Origin: CAJMNU01 sp905214855
GTDB taxonomy: Bacteria; Bacillota; Clostridia; Lachnospirales; Lachnospiraceae
Assembly: GCA_937890595.1 (NCBI GenBank)
Contig: CALADM010000032.1
Span: 1-55,466 of the forward strand
DNA length: 55,466 nucleotides
Reading direction: 5' to 3'
The notes under the pieces were generated by a model. It was not told where the DNA came from, made no database searches, and saw only the letters and a program-made list of their open reading frames with translations. Shown here piece by piece: positions 1-8,348 of the stretch (positions are counted from its first letter, which is position 1; each line of letters begins with the position of its first letter). Position numbers and translations under genes: made by a program.

Positions 1-1454
1 TATTTTTTTGACTTATCCTCACAGATAAATTCAGAATTTTCATCTAATACAGCTATCAGATTTTTAATGAATACCTGTTTCCCAACAACGTCACTTCTTC
101 CGACATTCTTTACGTACCATGCTTTGTATAAATCATATAAGAATGTAAACGGAACCAAATCCCATTGTAATTCTGGAAAAATCTCTGAAACAAATTGTCG
201 TACCGGGTCATTAAACTCCTTATATTCATTTAATGCGTTCTGACAACTCTGTGGCACATCTAATTCATAATAATCCATGTGCAATACTTTATGTAATACG
301 TATTCCAGCACTTCCGGTCTGTGTAAGTAATCCTGCTTGATATACTTCCGTTCTGCTCCGGTAAAGCACTTTGTAAATGGAATGAAAACCTGTCTTCTGT
401 AAAAAGAATCCGATTTATCTTTTACTCTCGGCATTTCATTTAAGCACTGTACCATAAATCCTCGGAACTGATAAGTAATCGGGTCTTTGAATTTACGGTT
501 AATCGTCACTGCATCTCCTGTAACCACAGCTTTAAAATTCGCAGCTCTGTCAATATAGGTTCCAACATCATTTTCATCTACAATTACAGCACTGGCATTT
601 AAGAGTTGTGTAAGATAAAAATCTTTACTGAAATCCGCAAGTGGAATCGCCGCATAGGATTTCTTTCCACATAACTCTCTCATCAATTCGCAGAGCGTAC
701 CTTTTCCGTTATTTCCGGATTCTGAATAGAGCCAAGCTGTTCTATCCCATGCCACATTCGGACGGATAATTGCTCCCAATATTTGCCATAACAGGTGCAC
801 AACCGACGGGTCATCCGACAAATCCGCCATCCAACTTTCTACGTCCCAATCTGTTCCATCGTCATTGTTATGAATCACTGGATTCTGTACATTTACTTTG
901 TAATCTACTCTGGACTTTGACAGAAACACCAAGTCCGGTGTAAATGAACGTAATTGTTTTGTGTCAAAATCAAAGATTCCGTTATTGACTGCAATCAGAT
1001 TCTTTTCTTTGCATTTTTGTTTCTGTGGAACACAATCCTTTAAACAAGCAAACATTTCTTTCAATTCACCTGTGGAAATCAATGGATTGTATTTCCTTGC
1101 CAACTTTTCAAACTTGTCTTCAGAAGTAACATAAATTCCTTCATCTTCTCCCTCAGTCTGATACATCCCCAAAATCTTTCCTGTATCATCGCTGACACCA
1201 TCAATCGTTTCGACCAAACAAATTGGATGTAACTCACTCAAAGCCCATGCTACTTGTTGTGGTAATAAGGTTTCTGTAAGCCTTATTTTTTCGCCTTTTT
1301 CCCGAACTATATTTTCCAATCTGACAGCACCACGGACATTTTCCATAATCTGACTTCTCACTTCTTCCGGTGTCACACTTTGCGTATTTGATTTAATTGT
1401 TGCTAATGTATCCATTGTTACTTCATGGATAATTGAGATTCTATCATTTCCCAT
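1..1454 (-). CDS. Phage/plasmid primase-helicase, D5/P4 family (partial)
   Basis: The reading frame starts at an ATG preceded by AAAGGAGTTGAAAGCT and runs off the left edge of the window, so only about 484 residues are visible. A P-loop (SGNNGKGT, about residues 245-252) is followed by a conserved acidic region (VIVDENDVG) and a stretch rich in FRGFMVQCLNEMPRVKD, the pattern of superfamily 3 helicase domains in D5_N/P4 primases. Such proteins unwind and prime replication of phages, satellites and integrative elements. It lies beside an excisionase and iterons, which fits a replication protein of an integrated element. The primase half and the true C-terminus cannot be judged because of the truncation. 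Confidence 0.8.
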   Translation of the reverse strand, partial: MGNDRISIIHEVTMDTLATIKSNTQSVTPEEVRSQIMENVRGAVRLENIVREKGEKIRLTETLLPQQVAWALSELHPICLVETIDGVSDDTGKILGMYQTEGEDEGIYVTSEDKFEKLARKYNPLISTGELKEMFACLKDCVPQKQKCKEKNLIAVNNGIFDFDTKQLRSFTPDLVFLSKSRVDYKVNVQNPVIHNNDDGTDWDVESWMADLSDDPSVVHLLWQILGAIIRPNVAWDRTAWLYSESGNNGKGTLCELMRELCGKKSYAAIPLADFSKDFYLTQLLNASAVIVDENDVGTYIDRAANFKAVVTGDAVTINRKFKDPITYQFRGFMVQCLNEMPRVKDKSDSFYRRQVFIPFTKCFTGAERKYIKQDYLHRPEVLEYVLHKVLHMDYYELDVPQSCQNALNEYKEFNDPVRQFVSEIFPELQWDLVPFTFLYDLYKAWYVKNVGRSDVVGKQVFIKNLIAVLDENSEFICEDKSKK

Positions 1455-1499
1455 AGCTTTCAACTCCTTTTCATAATTATATTAAATTTTGAAAATCGG

Positions 1500-1528
1500 T
1501 TGATTTATGGACATTTTTTTGCTATAAT
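1500..1528 (+). promoter_or_regulatory. Sigma-A-like promoter overlapping an iteron
   Basis: TTGATT at 1500-1505, a 17-bp spacer and TATAAT at 1523-1528 give a near-consensus promoter directed to the right. The -35 box is inside the inverted iteron, so an iteron-binding protein would be expected to block it. No protein gene lies downstream on this strand before the terminator at 1618-1651. Confidence 0.6.
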
Positions 1529-1615
1529 TAACTTAAATAATAAAGAAAATGCACTATGTGGGTCCATAAATCAAACAGTTAATCAACTTTCTTTTTGTGA
1601 GGGTCCATAAATCAA
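1500..1615. repeat. Three 13-bp iterons (GTCCATAAATCAA)
   Basis: Exact copies lie at 1562-1574 and 1603-1615 in direct orientation, and an exact inverted copy lies at 1500-1512. The first and third copies also share two further bases (CC). They sit in the divergent region between the primase gene and the excisionase gene. Repeats of this kind are typical binding sites for replication initiators or repressors of mobile elements; that role is inferred. The inverted copy covers the -35 box of a plus-strand promoter. Confidence 0.75.
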
Positions 1616-1651
1616 CCAACAGTTACGAACGCCCATTCGTAGCTGTTTTTT
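1535..1651 (+). ncRNA. Candidate small RNA of about 117 nt
   Basis: A strong promoter (1500-1528) and an intrinsic terminator (arms 1618-1629 and 1636-1647 with a T-run at 1646-1651) frame a short transcript that has no meaningful open reading frame and carries two iteron copies. On the minus strand the same hairpin is not followed by a U-run, so it terminates plus-strand transcription. Small regulatory RNAs are common in replication control of plasmids and satellites; the function here is inferred from position only. Confidence 0.4.
1618..1651 (+). terminator. Intrinsic terminator of the candidate small RNA
   Basis: The arms AACAG(T)TACGAA and TTCGTA(G)CTGTT pair around a 6-nt loop and run into TTTTTT. 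Confidence 0.6.
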
Positions 1652-1660
1652 CTTTGTGTT

Positions 1661-1900
1661 TTACTTTTTCTTTTCTTCTTTGTCAAAGAACACATCTTTA
1701 GAGCGAATATAATCCTCTAACTCTTGTCGGCGAATCAATGATTTCTGAGGACCAATCCAGAATACAAAGTTACAATCTGGCTCTTTCATCCATCTTCTTA
1801 ATGTCACTTGTCCGATATTTGTATAAACAGATGCTTCTGCTACTGTTAAATTCATTTTCTCGCCTAATGGAATATCACCAATCGTTTTATTTGCTGGCAT
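1661..1900 (-). CDS. Excisionase/MerR-like DNA-binding protein (Tn916 Xis type)
   Basis: A 79-residue protein with the layout of Tn916-family excisionases: a winged-helix segment (LTVAEASVYTNIGQVTLRRW, about residues 18-37), then the wing and recognition region CNFVFWIGPQKSLIRRQELEDYI. Xis proteins bend the ends of integrated elements and steer the recombinase toward excision. The start follows an AGGAGG site. It lies close to att-like core repeats at 2010 and 2189, as expected for a gene at an element end. No integrase is seen, so it would have to lie beyond the window. A simple helix-turn-helix regulator is the alternative. Confidence 0.75.
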   Translation of the reverse strand: MPANKTIGDIPLGEKMNLTVAEASVYTNIGQVTLRRWMKEPDCNFVFWIGPQKSLIRRQELEDYIRSKDVFFDKEEKKK

Positions 1901-2009
1901 AGTTCTACCTCCTGTTATTTATTCTCTGGTTCTATCTAATCTTTGTATCTATAAAGATTCAATCATCTTATATCCGTATTATATCATAGTTCATCAAGCT
2001 TCTCAATGT

Positions 2010-2020
2010 TTTCCTACCCA
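2010..2020. other. att-like core repeat, copy 1 (TTTCCTACCCA)
   Basis: First of three exact copies of an 11-bp core in the same orientation (2010-2020, 2189-2199, 2495-2505). Copies 1 and 2 also share the next bases (CT). Copy 1 lies between the excisionase gene and the rlmD terminator, which is where an element end is expected. Confidence 0.5.
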
Positions 2021-2142
2021 CTTTTTCAATTATTTTTCAATCGTGCGTTTATCCAGTGCCAGTGCGGGATTTCTGATTTTATAGTAAATCCAATCACTAA
2101 TTTTATAGCTAAAAATATCTACTTTGTATCTATTTCAAGCAT

Positions 2143-2187
2143 AAAAAAAGAGTTCGACATTCCTCAGCATCCTGATTCCTGTCGAAC
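2143..2187 (-). terminator. rlmD terminator
   Basis: An 8-bp stem (arms 2152-2159 and 2180-2187, GTTCGACA/TGTCGAAC) is followed on the minus strand by seven U residues. It lies just past the rlmD stop codon and the second att-like core. Confidence 0.75.
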
Positions 2188-2188
2188 C

Positions 2189-2199
2189 TTTCCTACCCA
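2189..2199. other. att-like core repeat, copy 2
   Basis: The core TTTCCTACCCA lies 8 bases downstream of the rlmD stop codon. The stretch between this copy and copy 3 contains the last 98 codons of rlmD, as if a replacement 3' end had been delivered by integration. Confidence 0.5.
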
Positions 2200-2206
2200 C
2201 TATCTC

Positions 2207-3904
2207 TTATATCATTCTAAAGTGTTTAAATGCCTTTAAAATCGCCTTTTCCTTCTCAGGCGGACAATTCGGCACATGAGCTTTATTTTCGCCTATATTG
2301 TAATTCTGACGCTTCTCAAAGCCACATTTGTCTTTTATCTGTGCTACATAAAGAGAAGATACGGACATTCCATATTCTGCCTTTATCCATTCCTTAATTT
2401 CCCGATACGTTGCATTGCCTTTCATGCCATGTAAATACGCATCATCTTCTGGTTCATAATCCACATACGCATATACCATATCCTCAGTGGATTTTTTCCT
2501 ACCCAACAAGACAACCGTCTCCACATTCGCTGTAAACGGGAACATATCTACACAGCAAACCTTTTCTACCCGATATCCTCTTTCTTGTAATACCACCAAA
2601 TCTCTTGTCAAACTAGTTGGTTTACAGGAAACATATACCATTCGATCTACACCAAATGCAATGATTTTTTCTAACGCTTTTGGATTAATTCCATCTCTTG
2701 GTGGATCTAAAATAATTAAATCCGGCTTTTCTTCCAGATCCCCTACAACTTTCAGAACATCCCCTGCCAAAAATTCACAATTAGAAAGTCCATTGCGTAC
2801 TGCATTTTCTTTTGCAGCCTCCACTGCCTCCTCTACAATCTCTACACCAATCACCTTATCAGCAACGGACGCTGCAATCTGAGCAATCGTTCCTGTTCCA
2901 CTGTAAAGGTCAAATACCACTTTATCCTTTGTGTCTCCAATATATTCTCTTACTTTCTGGTACAGCACCTCTGCTCCCAAAGAATTCGTCTGGAAAAAGG
3001 AGAATGGGGAAATTCTAAATTTCAACCCCAAAAGTTCCTCATAGAAAAATTCCTTTCCATATAAAACTCTTGTACAATCACTCTGCACTACATCTGCCAG
3101 ACTATCGTTTTGGATCTGTAAGATTCCAGTTATACTGCCTTCCAAATTCAAATCCAATAATTTTTCCATCCACTGATTCAAGGCATCTGCCTCTTTTCCT
3201 GCAAAATCCTCTGTCTGTGTAGTCGTAACTAAGGCAACCAGAATTTCCCCTGTTTTTACAGCCCTTCTGACTAATAAATGTCTCAAATATCCTATATGCT
3301 GCATTTTCTTATAAAAATGGATTCCTGCTTCCTCAAAAAACTGCTTTGTAACTGATAAAATCTGACAAAAATCAGGATGGACAATATTACAATGGTCTGT
3401 TGTTACCACATCATAAAAACTGCCTTTTTTATGCATTCCCAAAGCCAATGGTCCATCCTTTACCTCATCACCAAATGAAAACTCCATTTTATTGCGGTAT
3501 GCGTACTCGATCGGACTTCCTAAGATAGGCTGAAACTCATAAGTTTCTCTTACTACCTCGTCCAGCAATTTTTTTACCTGCTGCTCTTTCCATTCCAATT
3601 GTGTCGGATATGGTACTGTTTGATACAGACATCCGCCACATTTTCCAAAATGAGGACACACCCCCTCATCTTCTCTGGAAATTTCTAAGGGGGACGGCTC
3701 TAAAATCCGCAAAAGCTGCCCCTCACAACGCCCATTTCTCTTCTTTTGAACTCTAAATTCAATTTTCTGCCCTGGAATTGTATTTTTTACGATCACCTTT
3801 CCTGACTCTTCTCCTGTTGTCTCTGCTGCTTCCACTTTCACAATTCCCTTATTAGGAAAATCCAGATATTCTACTGTTCCTGTATAAATTTCACCTTTTT
3901 TCAT
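2207..3904 (-). CDS. rlmD: 23S rRNA (uracil-5)-methyltransferase, RumA/RlmD type, with element-derived C-terminal extension
   Basis: It uses S-adenosylmethionine to methylate C5 of a uridine in 23S rRNA. An N-terminal TRAM domain is followed by iron-sulfur cysteines (CPHFGKCGGC, near residues 83-92), a Rossmann methyltransferase domain and the catalytic cysteine in VSCKPTSLTRD (near residue 427). The family usually ends soon after VETVVLL. Here about 98 extra residues follow (YAYVDYEPEDDAY..., ending KHFRMI), a module I associate with Clostridia copies that host mobile elements. I place the start at the ATG of MKKGEIYTG; a longer frame beginning at 3988 lacks family support. Direct core repeats bracket the extension. 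Confidence 0.88.
   Translation of the reverse strand: MKKGEIYTGTVEYLDFPNKGIVKVEAAETTGEESGKVIVKNTIPGQKIEFRVQKKRNGRCEGQLLRILEPSPLEISREDEGVCPHFGKCGGCLYQTVPYPTQLEWKEQQVKKLLDEVVRETYEFQPILGSPIEYAYRNKMEFSFGDEVKDGPLALGMHKKGSFYDVVTTDHCNIVHPDFCQILSVTKQFFEEAGIHFYKKMQHIGYLRHLLVRRAVKTGEILVALVTTTQTEDFAGKEADALNQWMEKLLDLNLEGSITGILQIQNDSLADVVQSDCTRVLYGKEFFYEELLGLKFRISPFSFFQTNSLGAEVLYQKVREYIGDTKDKVVFDLYSGTGTIAQIAASVADKVIGVEIVEEAVEAAKENAVRNGLSNCEFLAGDVLKVVGDLEEKPDLIILDPPRDGINPKALEKIIAFGVDRMVYVSCKPTSLTRDLVVLQERGYRVEKVCCVDMFPFTANVETVVLLGRKKSTEDMVYAYVDYEPEDDAYLHGMKGNATYREIKEWIKAEYGMSVSSLYVAQIKDKCGFEKRQNYNIGENKAHVPNCPPEKEKAILKAFKHFRMI
2495..2505. other. att-like core repeat, copy 3, inside rlmD
   Basis: The core sits in the codons for Leu-Gly-Arg-Lys, exactly where the conserved methyltransferase domain ends (VETVVLLGRKK) and the non-canonical C-terminal extension begins. 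This is the likely original chromosomal attachment site. Confidence 0.5.
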
Positions 3905-4003
3905 TCTTTGTTTTCTTCTCCTTATCTTTTCTAACTTTTGTATAGTCTCTATCTTTTCTTCATATCCATTCCATTTCTGATAGATCACTGTGCAAGCTTA
4001 CTG

Positions 4004-4043
4004 AAAAAAAGAGTGTCCCAATCAGTTCCTATGAGACACTCTT
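4004..4043 (-). terminator. Terminator after the DUF4366-like gene
   Basis: A GAGTGTC/GACACTC stem (4011-4017 and 4035-4041) is followed by seven U residues on the minus strand, just beyond the stop codon at 4078. Confidence 0.75.
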
Positions 4044-4077
4044 ACTTATCATTTCACGTTACCTTATTATTTGGTAT

Positions 4078-4368
4078 TTATTTCTCTTCTGCCTTCTCAT
4101 CTTCAAAAAAGTCATCGTCAAAGTCGTCATCAAAATCATCTTCAAAATCTTCCAGATAATCTGGTGTAAAGAAACGATATACGCCATATGCGATTGCTGC
4201 TACTGCTGCTACTGCTCCAATGATTGCCAAAATCCAGAGAATACAATTTTTCTTTTTTTCTTCCTCTTCTTTTCTGTGAAGAAAATCGTTCAACTTTGTT
4301 GCATTCATAATCTCTTCTACCTTCATAAGAGCCTCCTTACTGATCACATCTAATTTATCTCTGCTCAT
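4078..4368 (-). CDS. DUF4366-like single-pass membrane protein with acidic tail
   Basis: A 96-residue protein with an N-terminal helical segment, a lysine/glutamate-rich stretch (KEEEEKKKN), one transmembrane helix (about residues 43-66, ILWILAIIGAVAAVAAIAYGV) and an extremely acidic tail of repeated DD/F units. It resembles DUF4366 proteins of Clostridia, whose function is unknown to me. The basic flank before the helix and the acidic tail after it suggest the tail faces outside. It is monocistronic with its own terminator. Confidence 0.65.
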   Translation of the reverse strand: MSRDKLDVISKEALMKVEEIMNATKLNDFLHRKEEEEKKKNCILWILAIIGAVAAVAAIAYGVYRFFTPDYLEDFEDDFDDDFDDDFFEDEKAEEK

Positions 4369-4676
4369 ATTCTACGCTTCCTTTCCTCCATTGTCTATGC
4401 TAAAATGCATCACATGGATTAGATTTCGACATACTGATTTGCATTATACAACGCAAATTTCTGCACGAATGTATGCCGATTCATATCTTTTCTTATTATA
4501 CCATTCTTTTGCCTTTTTTACTATCCCGTTTTTTCAAAATTGTATCTATCCTAATGACAAATTCCAATTTCTGTCTTTTACGAAAAATCTCTTTTCCATA
4601 TCATACAATCCTGTATATCTCAAGTACAGATTTTTTCCAGTCATATTCTTTAAAAACGCAGCTGTATCTAAAGCTC
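4369..4676. other. Gene-free stretch between pcrA and the DUF4366-like gene
   Basis: 308 bases with no convincing reading frame. It should hold the promoter of the DUF4366-like gene and the end of the pcrA transcript, but I see no clear promoter boxes or strong hairpin. Short frames here are AT-rich and lack ribosome binding sites. Confidence 0.4.
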
Positions 4677-7028
4677 TTACACTTTTCTCAATTTAGCAAA
4701 AGAAGCAAATAACTTTCTAACTCCGACACGGTCAAAATCAACCGTCACTTCATAATCTTTTCCGCCATCTGTGATCGCCTGAACCGTTCCCTCTCCAAAC
4801 TTAATATGGAACACACGATCTCCTTCTTTATATTCCAACTGTTCTGGTTTACTCACAGTAAATGTTTTTCCAAATCCAGGATTTGTCCCCTTTCCATAAG
4901 TCCCTATCTGAGATTTTGAAGATGCATATGGACTTGTCCTCTGCTGCAGCGTACTTCCCTGAGCAAAAGAGGAAGTCTGCTTATTCCATCCACCTCTTGA
5001 AGAACTTCCTGACCATGAAGAATTCCATGGCAGATCTTCTCTTTCAAATGCATCTCGATCCCGCCTTTTCTCTCCAAAAGAAAATCCCATACTTTGTGGC
5101 TTTTGATCTAATAATGGATAAGGAATTTCTTCCACAAACTGACTCATTTTTGAATAGCGGGTCTCTCCATTTACCATACGCTGTCTTGCAGCAGTAAGGG
5201 TCAGAATATTTTTTGCCCTTGTAATGCCAACATAGCAAAGTCTCCGCTCTTCTTCCAATTCTTCGTTCTTTCCTTCCTCATTAGAAGCCATAATGGACAT
5301 ATAACTTGGGAATAAACCATCTTCCATACCACACAGATACACTCTTGGAAATTCCAACCCCTTTGCACTGTGCAGAGTCATCAAGATCACCTTGTTTTCT
5401 GACTCATCTACATTATCAACATCTGCTACTAATGCCACCTGTTCCAAAAAACCACTCAAAGTTGGCTCATCTTCTGTCATCTCATAAGATACGGCTTTGC
5501 TGACCAACTCCTTAATATTCTCCAGACGGCTTTCAATCTCCACAGGATCATCTCCATCTTCAATCTCTTTTTGATATCCCGTAGAATCCAAAATATCCTC
5601 GATCAGTTCCTGCACAGAAAAATATTCCAATTTACTTCTCATTGTCTGGATCTGAGCTACAAATTTCTCAATTTTTCCTGCTGCCTTTCCAATAGACGGA
5701 ATCTCTGCCGCCTCTTGAAGTGCCTCAAAAAAACTAAGATTTTGCTCCTGTGCAAACTGGATCACTCTTCCCACAGTCGTTGCGCCGATCCCTCTTTTAG
5801 GCACATTCAAAATTCTCTGGACAGCAAGATCATCTCTTCCATTTTCAATCGTCTTCAAATAACTCAAGATATCCTTAATTTCTTTTCTCTGATAGAAATT
5901 AATCCCCCCAACCAATCTGTATGGGACATTATGTAAAATACATTTTTCTTCCAGAAGACGGGACTGTGCATTGGTTCTGTATAATATAGCACAATCCTGA
6001 AATGCTTCCCCACAATCTGCAATATCCTGTACAATAAAATCTGCTTCCTCTGCAGCAGTATCAAACTGGCGAAGACGAACCTTTTCCCCCTCTTCATTTG
6101 AAGTCCAAAGTGTCTTCTCCTTTCTTCCCTCGTTATGGCTGATCACTCCATTGGCAGCATTCAAAATATTCTGTGTGGAACGGTAATTCTGTTCCAATTT
6201 GATCACAGACGCACCCGGAAATGCTTTCTCAAAACTTAGGATATTTTCAATATCTGCCCCACGGAATTTATAAATAGACTGGTCATCATCTCCTACTACA
6301 CAAAGATTCTGATTCTTAGAAGCCAGAAGCTGTACCAATTTAAACTGCGCTAAATTGGTATCCTGATATTCATCCACCATAATATAACGGAAACGGTTCT
6401 GATAATGTTCTAATACCTCTTTTGAAGTCTGAAACAGCTCCACAGTCTTAACGATCAGATCATCAAAATCCAATGCATTGTTCTCCTTGAGCTGCTTCTG
6501 GTACTTTTCATACACTTCTGCTATCTTCTCTTTTCTATAATCTCCTGCTGACTGTGCCGCAAATTCTTCTGGTGTGATCAATTTATCTTTTGCAGAAGAG
6601 ATATATCCAAGCATTGCCTTTTCTTTATACATCTTTGGATCTAAATCCAACTGTTTGATGATCTGCTTCATTAAAACTTTCTGGTCATCTGTATCATAAA
6701 TCGTAAAATTGGTATCAAAACCGATCTCACCAATATGCCGTCTCAAAATCCGCACACAAGAAGAATGAAATGTACTGACCCAGATACTCTCAGAGCCAAA
6801 CCCGATCAGTCTGTCTACACGCTCTCTCATCTCTCCTGCTGCCTTATTTGTAAATGTAATCGCCATGATATTCCATGGATTGACACCCTTTTCCTCAATT
6901 AAATAGGCTATCCTGTGCGTCAGCACACGTGTCTTTCCTGAGCCTGCCCCTGCCAGCACCAAAAGAGGACCTTCTGTATGGAATACTGCCTGTCTTTGTC
7001 TTTCATTTAAAGAATCATATATACTCAT
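4677..7028 (-). CDS. pcrA: ATP-dependent DNA helicase PcrA (UvrD/Rep family)
   Basis: A superfamily 1A 3'-5' helicase for DNA repair, plasmid replication and clearing of recombination intermediates. Visible motifs in order: Q motif (LNERQRQAV), Walker A (AGAGSGKT), motif Ia region (AITFTNKAAGEM), DEYQDTN Walker B, GDDDQSIYKFRGA, QNYRS, MTLHSAKGLEFPRVY and VGITRAKN. The C-terminal KEGDRVFHIKFGEGTV segment is the Tudor-like RNA polymerase-binding motif typical of PcrA. Length is close to the family norm. I chose the ATG at 7028, 9 nt after AGGTGG; a GTG two codons upstream is possible. Confidence 0.96.
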   Translation of the reverse strand: MSIYDSLNERQRQAVFHTEGPLLVLAGAGSGKTRVLTHRIAYLIEEKGVNPWNIMAITFTNKAAGEMRERVDRLIGFGSESIWVSTFHSSCVRILRRHIGEIGFDTNFTIYDTDDQKVLMKQIIKQLDLDPKMYKEKAMLGYISSAKDKLITPEEFAAQSAGDYRKEKIAEVYEKYQKQLKENNALDFDDLIVKTVELFQTSKEVLEHYQNRFRYIMVDEYQDTNLAQFKLVQLLASKNQNLCVVGDDDQSIYKFRGADIENILSFEKAFPGASVIKLEQNYRSTQNILNAANGVISHNEGRKEKTLWTSNEEGEKVRLRQFDTAAEEADFIVQDIADCGEAFQDCAILYRTNAQSRLLEEKCILHNVPYRLVGGINFYQRKEIKDILSYLKTIENGRDDLAVQRILNVPKRGIGATTVGRVIQFAQEQNLSFFEALQEAAEIPSIGKAAGKIEKFVAQIQTMRSKLEYFSVQELIEDILDSTGYQKEIEDGDDPVEIESRLENIKELVSKAVSYEMTEDEPTLSGFLEQVALVADVDNVDESENKVILMTLHSAKGLEFPRVYLCGMEDGLFPSYMSIMASNEEGKNEELEEERRLCYVGITRAKNILTLTAARQRMVNGETRYSKMSQFVEEIPYPLLDQKPQSMGFSFGEKRRDRDAFEREDLPWNSSWSGSSSRGGWNKQTSSFAQGSTLQQRTSPYASSKSQIGTYGKGTNPGFGKTFTVSKPEQLEYKEGDRVFHIKFGEGTVQAITDGGKDYEVTVDFDRVGVRKLFASFAKLRKV

Positions 7029-7261
7029 TTTCACATACCACCTTTACCGTAACAGTGTATCATATCCCTTCCTGCCTGTCCATGTTCATTTTTTGTCCTT
7101 TTACTGTCTTATGGAAAGTAAACTCCCCATCACCTAAAGAAATTGTGCTTTCTGCCTTGATGCTGTAAAAAAGGATTTTTCAAAATTTGGGATATTTTAT
7201 TTTTTAATTTCACTTGCCATATAGTAATCAATACTATATAATAGAACACAGAGGTGACAAC

Positions 7262-7873
7262 ATGAAATTAGATGAAAAAAAATTAGATGAGCTCTTTCAA
7301 AAATTGGACTGTCTGAAACAGATCCCTACCGCAGACATCCCAAACATAGATCTTTATATGGATCAAGTGACAACTTTTATGGAAAAAAATCTGGCTCCGT
7401 CCAGACGTTATGCAGAAGACAAGATTCTTACCAAAACCATGATCAATAACTATGCAAAGAATCATCTTCTTCCTCCTCCATCCAAGAAACGCTACAGTAA
7501 GGAACACATGCTGATCCTTATTTTTATCTATTACTTTAAAAATCTGATCTCTATCCATGATATCGAACAGATCCTGACCCCGATTGCTGACTCCTATTTC
7601 CCAACAGAAACAGCATCCTTGCCTTTAGAAGATGTCTATAATCAGATCTTCTCTTTAGCACCTGCACAGAAAGAACGCATCAAACAGGAGATCACATATC
7701 AATATCAAGCTGCCAAAGAACTTTTTTCTGACATACCCGAAGAGGAAAAAGAAACATTACAGAATTTTGCATTTATCTGTGAACTTTCCCATGATGTATA
7801 TCTCAAAAAAATGCTCATTGAAAAATTGGTAGATGACATGCAGCAGGATTCTCTCTCAAAAAAAAACAAATAA
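7262..7873 (+). CDS. DUF1836 domain protein
   Basis: A 203-residue protein starting at the ATG that follows GAGGTGAC. It carries the DUF1836 hallmark of a MerR/HTH-like segment (KTMINNYAKNHLLPPPSKKRYSKEHMLILIFIYYFK, about residues 58-93 in total), which reads as a winged-helix DNA-binding region. The rest is helical. The family is widespread in Firmicutes and presumed to be regulatory, with no established target. It is transcribed alone and converges with yerC on a shared terminator. Confidence 0.8.
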   Translation: MKLDEKKLDELFQKLDCLKQIPTADIPNIDLYMDQVTTFMEKNLAPSRRYAEDKILTKTMINNYAKNHLLPPPSKKRYSKEHMLILIFIYYFKNLISIHDIEQILTPIADSYFPTETASLPLEDVYNQIFSLAPAQKERIKQEITYQYQAAKELFSDIPEEEKETLQNFAFICELSHDVYLKKMLIEKLVDDMQQDSLSKKNK

Positions 7874-7878
7874 AAACA

Positions 7879-7917
7879 TACGCCTGATTCCGGTCATATT
7901 GCCAGATTCAGGCGTAT
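7879..7917. terminator. Bidirectional terminator between DUF1836 gene and yerC
   Basis: Arms of ATACGCCTGA with additional pairing flank a short loop. The minus-strand reading has a better U-run (GTTTTTATTTG), so it mainly serves the leftward gene. Confidence 0.65.
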
Positions 7918-7967
7918 CTTCTTCCATGTTTGTCTGATATTTGTTTTGTCTAATGTTGGTTTGACGC

Positions 7968-8267
7968 TTATTCGTCTTTGTTCCCAGCCAGACGGGAAAA
8001 AATCATGTCATATCCATCATTTCCATAATTCAATGAACGATTTACTCGGCTGATCGTTGCTGTAGAAGCCCCTGTCTTTTCAGCAATTTCCAGATATGTT
8101 TTCTTTTCTCTCAACATCTTAGCGACTTCGTATCTCTGTGACAGCGACAGCAATTCATTAATTGTGCAGACATCCTCAAAGAAACGATAGCATTCCTCCG
8201 GATTTTCCAAAGCCAGAATCGCTTCAAATAAATGATCCACAGCTTCATTTTTTATTTTTTTGTTCAT
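7968..8267 (-). CDS. yerC: YerC/YecD family TrpR-related regulator
   Basis: A 99-residue protein related to the Trp repressor fold. Helices around YRFFEDVCTINELLSLSQRY lead into a helix-turn-helix (YLEIAEKTGASTATISRVNR, about residues 64-83) and a final SLNYG stretch typical of YerC. In B. subtilis yerC lies next to pcrB-pcrA-ligA; here pcrA is also near, though not adjacent. The regulated genes are unknown. I chose the ATG of MNKKIKNEAVD because upstream residues do not match the family. Confidence 0.85.
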   Translation of the reverse strand: MNKKIKNEAVDHLFEAILALENPEECYRFFEDVCTINELLSLSQRYEVAKMLREKKTYLEIAEKTGASTATISRVNRSLNYGNDGYDMIFSRLAGNKDE

Positions 8268-8348
8268 ATTTTCTGCCTCTTTCCTTGTTTTTACTCCCAC
8301 TATTTTCACATTTTAACACATTAACGTCCAAAAATCCAGTTCTTTTTC

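Noticed and set aside
3905..3988. Longer start of rlmD (28 extra codons).
   Set aside because: The extra residues are not found in the family; the ATG at 3904 gives the normal TRAM domain start.
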